Shown: in pieces, positions 1 to 10,178 of the stretch
Position numbering within the stretch: position 1 is the first letter of the stretch
Layout of the letters: every line of letters begins with the position of its first letter
The notes under the pieces: generated by a model
Seen by the model: the letters and a program-made list of their open reading frames with translations, nothing else
Told to the model about the DNA's origin: nothing
Databases searched by the model: none
From: Argentina anserina
Lineage: Eukaryota; Streptophyta; Magnoliopsida; Rosales; Rosaceae
DNA: 64,000 bases
Assembly (NCBI RefSeq): GCF_933775445.1
Contig: NC_065877.1
Location: 3,410,001-3,474,000 of the forward strand
Direction of reading: 5' to 3'
Made by a program: the position numbers and the translations under genes

Positions 1-534
1 TGCCATATAGGTATAGTTTCAGTACGTGACTCATTCATATTGGTGCATATTTCGTTACATGGTACTTCCATATAGATTAGTTACATTCTTGCACTGACCT
101 TTTCTGTAAAATTCATATACAAGTGTGATTCGCTATGATTTTCTGCTGTTGTTATTGTAATCCAAAGCCAAGGCCATTGTCTGTAGGCTTCATCAGTTCA
201 TATTTCTTAAAGACATGGTCAACTCTTTATAAACCAGAGATCATTGTTTTTTCTTCAATGAACCAAGTAAATGCACATTCATTTATTTCGTACCTTATAG
301 ATAGTAGATGTTTTGGTTAACTGAGTTCGAGTGTAGTAGATATTCTTCATGTCCTTTTTGAAAAAGAATAGTGCACTTCTCGGTTCTCAGTTTATCACTG
401 GTTATGGCCTTGCACCTCTGATCAACTACTCCCAGTTTCGCTGAGACTTTAGCAGAAGGTATTGGAAATGGAAATTTTGATCTACATCATACTTTCACTG
501 TCATAAATTATTTCTAGATTAGCTACTATAACCA
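1..534. other. Intergenic, no gene recognised
   Basis: AT-rich DNA. Short open frames here have no recognisable domain and no plausible splice partners. The segment near 421-480 weakly resembles 772-835 and may be an outlying part of the decayed repeat to the right. Confidence 0.5.
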
Positions 535-1071
535 GTATGGCGTGTGGAGAACACATAACCTTGCAAAATTCTTCCATATCTTCTTACAAATGAAAGCAAC
601 TGTTTGCACTTGCACTTTGATCTATACACAGCCTCTCCAGGCTAAGACTGACACTTTGATAAACCATTCCCAAACTCACTAGCTAGTGATAAAACTATGA
701 CCAAGAGAACGTGTGGAGAACACAAAACTTGCAAAACTCTTCCATATCTTCACACATATGAAAGCACATCTGATCAACTGCTTCTGTTTTTCGCTAGCAA
801 CACCATCGAAAGGTGACAGAAAATGGAAACTTATGCTCTGTACCATTCTTTCACCACCAAAAAGGCATAACCATATAGAAGAGCTTCCATCAGTGATACA
901 ACTATGACCAAGAGGACGTGTGCAGAACACATAACTTGCAAAACTCTTCCACATCTTCTCCAAAACTGAAAGCAACTGCTTGCACTTCAATTCAAGGAAG
1001 CACTCTGGATATGGTCTGGTCCCTATTGCAATCTCTGAGCCAAAATCTATTAAGCTAAGTGAGTGGCCCAA
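535..1071. repeat. Degenerate triplicated repeat
   Basis: Three related copies of a core of about 65-75 bp lie near 540-605, 710-770 and 918-985. Each reads roughly CGTGTGGAGAACACA, then CTTGCAAAA, then TCTTCCATATCTTC, then GAAAGCA. The second and third copies also share the preceding ACTATGACCAAGAG. On the minus strand 1071-679 is open for 130 codons and the repeats translate as related peptides (KSFASYVFCTRPLGHSCIT and KSFASFVFSTRSLGHSFIT). I do not recognise the family. It could be a relic of a duplicated gene end or a non-coding repeat; an intact gene is unlikely. Confidence 0.5.
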
Positions 1072-1080
1072 GAACAGGGG

Positions 1081-2439
1081 GCTGCATGGTCAGCATGGAC
1101 TTGAGAACAGTGTGGGTCGAGATCTGAGAGGCCCATCACATTCAGGACCAGTGTGAGGCACATGGAGAAGTGTGGTTAGCGCACAGCCATAGCTTTTAGT
1201 GCGAGGGAGACACGCAGCGATTGCTTTAACGCCATTGTGAATTTGACTTGATTCTAGCCAGGCAATATGCTGCCCCTCCTTAGCTTTATTTTTGGATCCT
1301 TTTGTTTTTAATATTATGCATGCTTAGAGGCACTACCTTTCATTAGTGCCCGATGGCACACCCAGCATAACTTTGTCTTTAATTTTTGTTATACCGAAAT
1401 CAATCGATTCTATGAATGAGTTAAATCTTGGTTTATAATCTTTCTCTCGTTATTTTGGACGTGAATTTTTTTATACCGGTGCGTTAATTGACCGTATTAA
1501 TGAAAGAGTAATGTTACAGATCCCAAAAATATATACCAAATATGAATCCCAAGTAACGTGACACTCGCCACATAATCTTTGTTGACCTGATTATTTCTAA
1601 TGTGTAAATAAGAATTAATTTGTTTGTAGAAATCAAATCGTATTGAATATGAGCCAAATAGAGGAAGAAGATAGGAATTAACCTTAATCTCAGTACTAAT
1701 AATACGCACCAGACTAATGCAATCCCAAGCATGAGGGCGCAATTTTGATGCAACTTCTCATCTTCTTTCTTGTATTATGAAGTGTGCTTAGTTTTCTAGA
1801 TTTCATATGTTCACATGAATACTATTGTAAGCAAAGAAGGAAAGTGAGAAGAAGTTTTGTCCTATAGAGTTGCGGAGATCACAGGGTTGATGCCTAGTTG
1901 TGATCGACTGACTCTTATGTTTGTCTAATTCATCTTCTTCCAAGGTCAGATGACGGTGGCTTGGTGGAATACAATGGAGAAATTAAAAGTTTCAATTGCA
2001 TCTATTATTAAATACGAGAAATAATTTCTTTTATTTTGTTTTTTTTTTCAATAGATAAATAGTTGTAAAATAATATACCGTGTGGAAATTATATACTGAT
2101 GACATGGCATGTGCCACATCATTTGGGATGTTATTTTGGTGAAAAAAATTTTGGGTACATGGCATTTTCCTGAATGAAATATAAAATAGAGATATAGATT
2201 ATATGATAAAATTGAGATAGCCTTAAAATGTTAAATTTAATAGTTGTGAGTTATGACATGAATTCTTAATTGGTAAGATGCATTCTCAAAGTGGAAAAAT
2301 AGTTCACGTGTGAGAAATGTTAACGTATCGTAGCCTGACCTAGAGCAATATTGAAGTTTAAATCTATAAAGATGGTCTAGATGTTTGTAAACTTATATAC
2401 ATTGACAAATTTGTTGAGATAGTCAAAATGTTTATTCCT
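1081..2439. other. Intergenic, nothing recognised
   Basis: AT-rich non-coding DNA with homopolymer runs (for example T-rich near 2033-2049). Overlapping minus-strand open frames at 1497-1753 show no domain, motif or splice context that would support a gene. Confidence 0.5.
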
Positions 2440-2444
2440 TAGAT

Positions 2445-2624
2445 TGTTGGAGAGCAGAGATCTCACATCTAAGAAGTGACAAAGAAAATAAAGCTTATAA
2501 GTGGGTGGATAATAACCAATTGTACCGAGGCCTTTTGTGATTAAAACCCAACACCTATGAGGTGGTTAAGTTTGGACAATATCGGTACAGTTGGTCCACG
2601 GGCCACGCTTGTCGCTGTTTAACA
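2445..2624. mobile_element. TRIM-sized solo LTR, TSD TAGAT
   Basis: A 180-bp unit begins TGTTGGAGAGCAG and ends GTTTAACA, so it has TG...CA ends within a short inverted repeat (TGTT/AACA). It is flanked on both sides by the identical 5-bp TAGAT (2440-2444 and 2625-2629), which is direct evidence of integration. The inner text (CTCACATC near the start, then ACCGAGGCCTTTTG, then AAAACCCAACACC, then GGACAATATCGGTAC) resembles a dispersed plant repeat I know from other genomes as a short LTR-like element. No internal region or second LTR is present, so this is a solo LTR. Confidence 0.7.
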
Positions 2625-2629
2625 TAGAT

Positions 2630-3476
2630 GACTTTGAGACTTGAGAGAAGTTGAAGCTAGCTCATTACGGCCAACTCATGATCCAGAGGTAAATCTCAAC
2701 ATGCTGTATGTATTAGTGTGATTCAAGGCCGGATATATGAGTAGTACGTCCCTCTACTGTCTATGTATGTGAAATTATTAATGAAATAAAATTGTTTGAT
2801 TTCTTCAAGAAAACTCACACACAACTATATGATTAGTTTTGTAAACTTTTTTTTTTATGATAAAGAAATTGATACTGAATTTTCAAGACCGCACTATTTA
2901 CGGTTCGAGACATGTTTGAAAATCTCAAATATGTGTTTGTCTTTTTTCTAAAGAGTTACAGTTTCAGTCTTATTTTCTAAGTGTTAATTTAGTGTTATGA
3001 CAAATAATGTGTGATTTCCTATCATTCTAAAAAGAAAGAGCTTTGTATGGAAAAGAATATATCTCATTGAATTCAACGTCGAGTAGTCGCATTACCGCTC
3101 AATAGGCGAAAGCGAAAAATAGTACTGTAGTAGAACGACAACGGAACAATAGAAAAGAACATTATAAGAAACCATACATCCATTCAACATATCAAATGTC
3201 TACATCTACAGCTTACCACACCTCCCCAAGTGGGGTTTTTCATTGATTATTCAATGGAACGACAAGAAAAAGAACTCGCGATCGGGAGAAGGCAAGTTCT
3301 TGCTCGTCAGAATGGTTTATATAATTTGAAAATATTCATGATTCATGAATTTACATTCGATTTTGCATTAGAATGTTTGCTCTACGTATCTAGAAGAAAT
3401 TAAGAGACACGATAGAATTCAACAAATAGTACCTTAATTATTGATTATTCTAATTTTTAGTACATCATATTTGAAA
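2630..3476. other. Intergenic, nothing recognised
   Basis: AT-rich non-coding sequence. No frame with a recognisable domain, no RNA gene and no clear transposon end was seen. Confidence 0.45.
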
Positions 3477-4055
3477 ATTATCGCATTAATACCTCAAGTT
3501 TTTATTTCAGTCTAATTTTAGTTTCTTTTGTCAATTAACACCGTTAGTGGCTTTATTTCTAACTAATTTGTAAGGGCATTTTCATCACTTTATTTCTCAC
3601 TAATCTCATTTAGTTTATAGCCAGCATTTTATACAATTCAAACCAATTGTTATATAGTCATTTTCTTTTACTTTTGAAACATTTTAAATGCCTACGATAG
3701 AGTTTTTAAGCATATTATTATACCAATAGGGTCGTTGGTTGATGGACATATACAATATGAAATATATGCTGGTTTATTTTATAATTGCGAACTTTAACTT
3801 GTTTATAATAGTTGTGGTAAATGAATGATACTTATTAATTCTATAATGAAATGATATGAATTAATCAACTTGTTTTTTTAATTTTAAATATAAGTTGAAA
3901 TTGGAGGAAAATGAAAGATGAAATCGGAGGGAAATGAAGTGACGAAATGTCCCTAAAATTGGTGGGAGATGAAACAACTAACGGTGTTAATTGATGGAAT
4001 AAACTAAAATTAGGCTGAAATAGAAATTTGAGGTACTGTTTGTGTCAAAATAAGA
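3477..4055. mobile_element. Inverted-repeat element (MITE-like)
   Basis: The two ends are long imperfect inverted repeats. On the left, TACCTCAAGTTTTTATTTCAG and TCAATTAACACCGTTAG run from about 3490 to 3547. The reverse complement of the right end (about 3977-4045) gives TACCTCAAATTTCTATTTCAG and TCAATTAACACCGTTAG. The inverted similarity continues inward in weaker form. This fits a non-autonomous foldback or Mutator-like element. I could not find a convincing target-site duplication, so the outer borders are approximate. Confidence 0.55.
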
Positions 4056-5976
4056 AAATCTAAACAAATACCATATGAAAATCTAGGACGTTGAAGAATT
4101 GGGATTGTAGTCTTTGCCATCCAGTGTTCAAAGGAGCTTTAATTATTGGGATTATAGTGGCCATCCAGTTTATGTAAGGGCAATTATTGGGATTATAGAG
4201 GACAAAAGAAACCAAGAACTGTATAGAGTGGAAGCTACTATATATATCTATAGTCCTTTTACGAAGGACGGTAAATGAACAACTCAATGCAGATGTCAAC
4301 ATAATTTGATGGGGTTGAACATAACTAATTTATGCTGAAACTTGAAACAGCATAGATTTTTTCTTTGCACCGATATCATACAGTATATACTGTTGATGAC
4401 GTTCAAATAGCTGGTAGTATTTAAATGAACCTATTTAAATTTTAAAATTTTATATAGTTGCAGAACCAGAATGCAGAACTGGACCGTACCATTGATTACT
4501 TATTATTATTATCAGGCATAAAGATATAAACCTATTTGGAAGGTGTAGAATTAGTCGTTTTGAATGTTCAATGCCCTTAAGCAATAAATTAGTGTAAAGA
4601 AAGAAAAAAAAGCTGAATGGATCTATGACTTGGAAAGGGTTAGGGTTTTGACAAATTTAGGGTTGGCGAAAGTTAAACTCATTCCCGGTGAGGTCCAGTA
4701 ACATAAGAGTTAAAACATATCAAACTAGTATCACTTAATACAAGTACAACCCAGAACTTAGTTTAACGGTGAGCTGATTTGCACAGCAAATATAGCTGGA
4801 GCATGAATGCCAACCATCGTAAAGCTATCTGGGGATATCGAATTTATGTTAATACGTGAAAATAAGGGATTGTATAGTTTTGGACTTGGAATCATTGTTT
4901 GTAATATAAGAGGATAAGGCATCGGTTGAAAATGTTTAGTGTGAAATGAATGATGCTGATAGTAACCAGAGAGACCTGCAGTACACCCAAACATCGAAAT
5001 TCATTTTATTTCTTTTGTATATGATTTAGTTTTGTCTATTTTATCTAATATAGTGTCATTTTGTGTGTGAAAGCTTGAGGAATAGAATCTTTCAAGTTTC
5101 AACCTATCTTAGCTTTCATCATCTTACTCATCAAACTCAAAGTTGACCTGATATATATAAGTTGTAACAGTGTCAGAGTTACAAAGAGGATGAACATCAT
5201 GAACTCAAGTACATGCAGATGCAGTGCCACACTGGTAATACCGTAATACTTATGAAGAAAAAAGTACCCAGATACAATACAATACCAAATTGCTGGCCTT
5301 TTCACTGCCATTCTGGTACTCATTTTTCTGCATTCAATGTGAGATACGTATCCAGCACAATTTCTACAAAAGGGATAGGCTTAGACGCATTCATGCCTTC
5401 ATGGTATTACTCTGAAATCTTAATTGCACCTATCGGCATTGGGATCATGGCCTCGATCCTACTCCCAAGAAATTTTCTCATGTATGTAAGAAAAAAAGTA
5501 TCCAGAGAGCTATCCAAATTAATGATGGTAAATACTATCTAGGTTAAACTATTGAAGTTCTCTTTGTATACAAAAAGAAAAGAAAAAAAGTTCATATATG
5601 TTTTAAGTTCAAGAATTTAACCATCATAATACTGTTTAGATATAAAGTTGTGTGATTTTTTTGTCGTAAAAAAGTTGTAATTATTTTTTTCTTTATAAAA
5701 AAAGTTGTCATTTGCTAGCTAAGTAATATCCGGGTTTAAGTTAATTTGATGTCAAAATTACCATGACAAATTATACTATTCCGGGTGGCAATAAGTTGAT
5801 GATATGAATCTCATGTAACTTCAAACAACATATGAGATATAAAAATTTGAATCACTTCATTCTTTTACTTTTAAACTTAAAACTTAATAAATTTATGAGA
5901 ACTTATACGACTTAAAATTTAATAAACTTATCAGAACTTATACGCGAGACCCACGTACATAGCATAACTAATAATG
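4056..5976. other. Intergenic and upstream region of NAS
   Basis: No gene is supported. A short direct repeat containing TTATTGGGATTATAG occurs twice around 4142-4200. An open frame at 5213-5542 (109 codons, plus) looks like random AT-rich coding and has no recognised domain. The last part holds the NAS promoter; an ACGT core (CCCACGTACA) lies near 5951-5960. Confidence 0.45.
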
Positions 5977-5985
5977 TATATAAAT
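5977..5985 (+). promoter_or_regulatory. TATA box of NAS
   Basis: TATATAAAT sits about 135 bp before the NAS start codon, which would place transcription initiation near 6005-6015 and give a short leader of about 105-115 nt. No other good TATA lies closer to the start codon. Confidence 0.6.
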
Positions 5986-6118
5986 CTTTCACAACAGTGA
6001 CCCACTTGTGCCCATAAATAACGACCTTCAAAGCCTCGGAGGAACACCATCTCGAGATAGCTAAGCTAATAATCTTTCTACTCTCATTCATTTCACTTCA
6101 TATCCTCATAGTGTCGAC

Positions 6119-7111
6119 ATGTGCTGCCATGGCGATGTTTTGGTCCAAAGAGTATGCCAACTCTACGAGCAAATCTCAAGACTCGAGAGCCTCAAACCCT
6201 CCCAAGATGTCAACACTCTCTTCACCCAACTCGTTCTCACATGCATGCCACCATATCCAATCGATGTCACCAAATTATGCAAAAGTGTGCAAGAAATAAG
6301 GTCCAACCTCATAAGACTCTGCGGAGAAGCAGAAGGACTCTTGGAGTCTCATTTCTCCTCCATCCTGGGCTCCTATGAATACCCTCTTGACCATCTCGAC
6401 ATTTTCCCTTACTACTCCAACTACCTCAAGCTCAGCAAACTCGAGCACTCCATCCTTACCCAACACTTTCCTCATGTCCCTTCGAAAATCGCCTTTGTGG
6501 GTTCTGGACCTCTTCCCCTCACCTCGATTGTTTTGGCTTCAAACCACCTCACCGCCACCTCTTTCCATAACTATGATATCGACCCGTTGGCCAATTCCAA
6601 GGCTCTTGGCTTGGTTAAATCTGATCCTGACCTGTCCAAGAGGATGGTGTTCCATACCACTGACATAATGAATGTCACGACTGGTTTGAAGGAGTATGAC
6701 GTTGTGTTTCTTGCTGCTCTAGTCGGGATGGACAGGTCTGCGAAGGTGAAGATCATCGAGCACTTGGCCGAGAACATGAATCCCGGAGCGATTTTGATGC
6801 TTAGGAGTGCTCATGGTGCTAGGGCTTTTCTGTATCCGGTGATTGAACCTTGTGCTGATCTTATAGGGTTTGAGGTTCTTACTGTTTTTCACCCTACTGA
6901 TGAAGTTATTAACTCGGTTGTGATTGCTAGGAGATCCTCGTATGCACCGCCGGCGGGGATACCCTCATCGCCGCTCGAACAGAAGGCTGGGCTTAATGTT
7001 GGTTGTGTAAAACTGCCCAACAAGTGCTCTGAGTTTGAAGCCTTCAATCCTCTCAATCATGGCAACAATATGATCGAGGAATTGGTCTTTGATCAGGAGC
7101 AGCTTTCATAA
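6119..7111 (+). CDS. NAS: Nicotianamine synthase
   Basis: Intact intronless gene of 330 codons. The enzyme condenses three S-adenosylmethionine molecules into nicotianamine, the cytosolic chelator used for iron, zinc and copper transport in plants. The N-terminal stretch matches the family well (LVQRVCQLYEQISRLESLKP, then VNTLFTQLVLTCMPP). The central methyltransferase-like fold shows FVGSGPLPLTS, YDIDPLANS and the later HPTDEVINSVV. The single exon and the length (Arabidopsis NAS proteins are about 320 residues) are typical. The first in-frame ATG gives the canonical N-terminus, so I used it. The C-terminal tail after PPAGIPSSP is variable in the family. A TATA box at 5977 and a poly(A) signal at 7289 frame the transcript. 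A long retrotransposon LTR starts 270 bp after the stop codon. The family call is secure; the paralogue number is not assigned. Confidence 0.97.
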   Translation: MCCHGDVLVQRVCQLYEQISRLESLKPSQDVNTLFTQLVLTCMPPYPIDVTKLCKSVQEIRSNLIRLCGEAEGLLESHFSSILGSYEYPLDHLDIFPYYSNYLKLSKLEHSILTQHFPHVPSKIAFVGSGPLPLTSIVLASNHLTATSFHNYDIDPLANSKALGLVKSDPDLSKRMVFHTTDIMNVTTGLKEYDVVFLAALVGMDRSAKVKIIEHLAENMNPGAILMLRSAHGARAFLYPVIEPCADLIGFEVLTVFHPTDEVINSVVIARRSSYAPPAGIPSSPLEQKAGLNVGCVKLPNKCSEFEAFNPLNHGNNMIEELVFDQEQLS

Positions 7112-7288
7112 AGTGCTCCCTGATAATTTCTTCATGAGGTCATGTACTCATGTTCCTTAATCATTTGCATGGAAATAAGGTCCAGTTAATTGGGGTATTA
7201 TGTGTTTTATACATGTCTCGCCTCTTAAGTCATAAGTCTACTGATTGTTAGATATCCAATTAATATGTATCATGGCATTTTTAGTTGT

Positions 7289-7294
7289 AATAAA
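7289..7294 (+). terminator. Candidate poly(A) signal of NAS
   Basis: AATAAA lies 178 bp after the NAS stop codon in an AT-rich 3' region, before the LTR insertion at 7382. The position suits a plant near-upstream element. Not otherwise verified. Confidence 0.4.
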
Positions 7295-8641
7295 TTTCAT
7301 GAAAACTTTACTTATCAGTGTTTTTTATGTTTGTGTCGCCTTGATGTATGTCGTTTGTCATTTTTCCGTCAATGTATTAGTTGTAACGACCCCAAAACTC
7401 TGAGCCTAAAAACTCAAAATTCTAAAGTCGTTAAACACCAAATAATCTCAAATAAATCGAAATCATTAAAGCGTAACAGCGGATCACATCTGAGTTTAAA
7501 ATATAACTCAGTCAAGCCGATTATTACAAACCCAAATGATAATTCAACATATAACAAATGGAATTGTATAATCCTCACAACAACCTCACAAATAAAATCA
7601 CACCAAATCACACACACAATCCACGCTGGAACCTCACCACGACTGGATGCGATCGACTTCGAGTCTTCGGGTCGTCACTCAATCACCACTACTCAGCACC
7701 TGCGGAAGTATCCCCTACACCATTGAAATTGGTGCACCGGGATTGCAACACAAACCCGGTAAGCTTTACAGCTCGTATGAGTAAAATATTAAAATAATTC
7801 TCGTCTCATAAAAGACACAACTCCACATCAACACAGTATAATGAAAATCATGAGAAAACTAGCAACCCATCTGGTTACTCTAATATTTTCACAAAATGGT
7901 AACTAATGAGCGCTGGTACACATCTGTTACCCCTCACTTAGTATACCGCTGATGTTGGGCAACCACCCGCCACCCAACATCCAAAACAAGCTGAGTACCC
8001 ATGAGCAGATAACCACCCGTTACCTCCATGCAGTACTATGGCAGACAGACTAGAGCTCTAACTGTATCGTAACTTTCGCCCGGCCAAAGGCTAGGTTCCG
8101 ACTTGCCTCACATGTACAATAATCTCACATCATATTGTACCACACATCACGTCCGAAGACAAATCACAACATTTCACATTTTCCGTGATAAAATCATGTA
8201 CAATAATCACACATCATATTGTACGTTTTAAAACTTTCACGATATATCCACAATAAAAATCATAACAGTATATTATATAGCAAACTATATACATTCGTAT
8301 TTATTTACCATTTATACAATATATACATAGTCCACTATATCCTATACATGTCATATTTCATAAACACCTGAAAAATTACGTACGATAATCTCACATCATA
8401 TCGTACCATTGAAATCACATACACATGCACCATTTTTCTGTCACCGAGATGACTATTTTCAATGAATTAATAACAGTATGTAATTTAATGAACTATATAT
8501 ATATATGTACTTATTACCATTATACTGTATATATGTAGCTCACTAAATTATATACATGTTGTAATTCATTTAATAAACACACTTGCAAAAATGTTGAATC
8601 ACCGCGAGGGTAGATTCGTAATCCAGCGAGATTTTACTCAC

Positions 8642-8706
8642 CTTATTGACTTGAGCGTAATTCCACAATTCGCGATGCTAATTCCTTTCCTCGATTTAAC
8701 GATCAC
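8642..8706 (-). other. Exon-like 65-bp block in LTR copy 1
   Basis: Read on the minus strand, the block is preceded by a pyrimidine-rich tract ending AG and followed by GTGAGTAA, an excellent plant splice donor. It begins GTGATCG and contains ATTACGCTCA near its end. The same borders and exactly the same length occur in LTR copies 2, 3 and 4. It may be an internal exon of a spliced LTR transcript; no RNA evidence is available. Confidence 0.45.
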
Positions 8707-9847
8707 CTTAAAAGAATAAGAAAAGAATTTAGAATCGTTTCGTAAACCTTTAAATGCCAAAACAGTAATATACGGTTACTGTTCAGCAATTTTGGTTTAT
8801 ACGAAGTTACTGTTCACTGTTCACTATTCACGGTTACTGTACATTACTCAATTAATACGTATTTCTGTACGTATAAATATTATATACGTATTTCTGTTTA
8901 AAGGTAAATACAATCTCAGTAAATAAAATTTACTACTTACCTTTTACAAATTACTTTTTACATTTACTGAAAGTAATTTATATTTACATTTACCGAAGGT
9001 AAAACTTAATTACATTTACCGTAGTAAATAAAAATTACATTTACATTTACCGTATACAGTAAATTACCAAAATACCCTTCTGTCAAAACTGTCCCACCGC
9101 CGCACGTGGCGGCGCGTGTGGCACACGCGCCACCTCCGGCGGGCCGCGCGTGGGGCCCACGCGCCACTCACTGTGGCAGCGCGTGTGATGCCACCGCCAC
9201 CGCGATTCTCTCCTCCTCCTCCTCCTCTTCCTTCCCGCGGCCTCACACCGCCTCCTACTCTCTCCACGCACTCCCACGCGCCGCCTAGAGCGGCGGTAAC
9301 CCCTCCCTTCAATCCACCTCCGATCTCCAACATCTCCGCTCCAAATCATCCAAAAATTCACACAAACAACACAACAATCAAGCTATACTAATCCCTCACC
9401 TCAATCAACGTTTGAACCGTCGGATTTGTCACCGATCGTTTCGATTTCTTGTGGAGGTGAGTCGTCGTGTCTCCCCCTTCGTTCGTAGTTGGCGCCGTGC
9501 CTTGGGGTTGATGGAGGTGCACCTGTGTTGCACCCTAGCTTCGTCAAAGGAAGGCTTGTTCGGCGGCGGTGTGTTGTAGAGAATGGAGAAGCTCGGCGTC
9601 GATCCACGACGATGAAGGGAGGCGCGTCTTGCTTCGGAGAGGACGCAGTCGAGCTCGTGGTGGTGTGGCGACCGGCGGTGAGAGGCACGGAGGTCGGAGC
9701 TGCCAGATCGTGGCGAAGGTTTTTGGGAGAGGAAGAGAAAGCTCGGGGAGGGAGAGAGAGTGTCGAGAGGGTGAGAGAGAAAGGGGGCGGCCGAATGAGG
9801 AGAGAGAGAGAGTTCCCAAATGTGGAAACCCTAATCCCATTAACACT

Positions 9848-9856
9848 CTATTTATA
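9848..9856 (-). promoter_or_regulatory. TATA box of LTR copy 1
   Basis: TATAAATAG on the minus strand, about 320 bp from the TGTAATAACCC end of the LTR. The equivalent sites in copies 2 (26814), 3 (about 53222) and 4 (about 13656) are conserved in position, which defines LTR orientation and a short U3. Confidence 0.55.
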
Positions 9857-10178
9857 TTAGTTTCCAAATCGGAAACTAACTTCCGACGTTAATAACTTTT
9901 ACCTCCGACGTCCGATTCGAACGTGTCACATACTCGCGAACTCGTATCGACGAGCTCTACAACTTTCATGAAGGAAGTTTTCGCAACCGATCGACGGAAT
10001 AAAAGTCGATATAAACATTACGGAATGTAACGTTTTTCAATTTAAACGTTCCGAGAACGTTTCCGTTTCTCGTTTACTAACGTCGCAACCAAATACGTTC
10101 ATTCTAATTAAGAATCGAAATTTTATAGAATTCCAAATCAAACTAACATCGTTTAAATTTTAGGGTTATTACATTAGT

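Larger units (their letters stand above)
7382..10173 (-). mobile_element. Long solo LTR, copy 1 (Ty3/gypsy type), TSD TTAGT
   Basis: A 2,792-bp unit starts TGTAACGACCCC and ends GGGTTATTACA; the ends are imperfect 11-bp inverted repeats within TG...CA. Identical TTAGT flanks it at 7377-7381 and 10174-10178. The TATA box (reverse complement TATAAATAG, 9848-9856) and the leader read on the minus strand, so the LTR is reversed. No primer-binding site, polypurine tract or coding region adjoins it, hence a solo LTR. Open frames at 9064-9892 lie inside it and are compositional. Ends and length resemble LTRs of chromoviruses such as Tekay/Del, but without an internal region the clade is inference. 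Copies 2, 3 and 4 lie at 26495, 50946 and 13241. Confidence 0.85.

Noticed and set aside
2445..2624. Considered as a 5S rRNA or tRNA-derived gene
   Set aside because: Some words recall 5S-derived repeats, but no full internal promoter boxes or folded structure could be matched, while TG...CA ends and a perfect 5-bp duplication fit a solo LTR.
5213..5542. 109-codon plus-strand frame
   Set aside because: No domain, no neighbouring exon signals and random-looking composition.
7265..7797. Open frames mirrored at 29068-29439
   Set aside because: The same frames recur in LTR copies 1 and 2 simply because the LTRs are nearly identical. No reverse transcriptase, gag or other domain is present.
9064..9892. 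Several GC-rich open frames on both strands
   Set aside because: They lie inside LTR copy 1, in its GC-rich island and CT/GA-rich leader. Low-complexity composition explains them, and they are not conserved in frame in copies 2 and 3.
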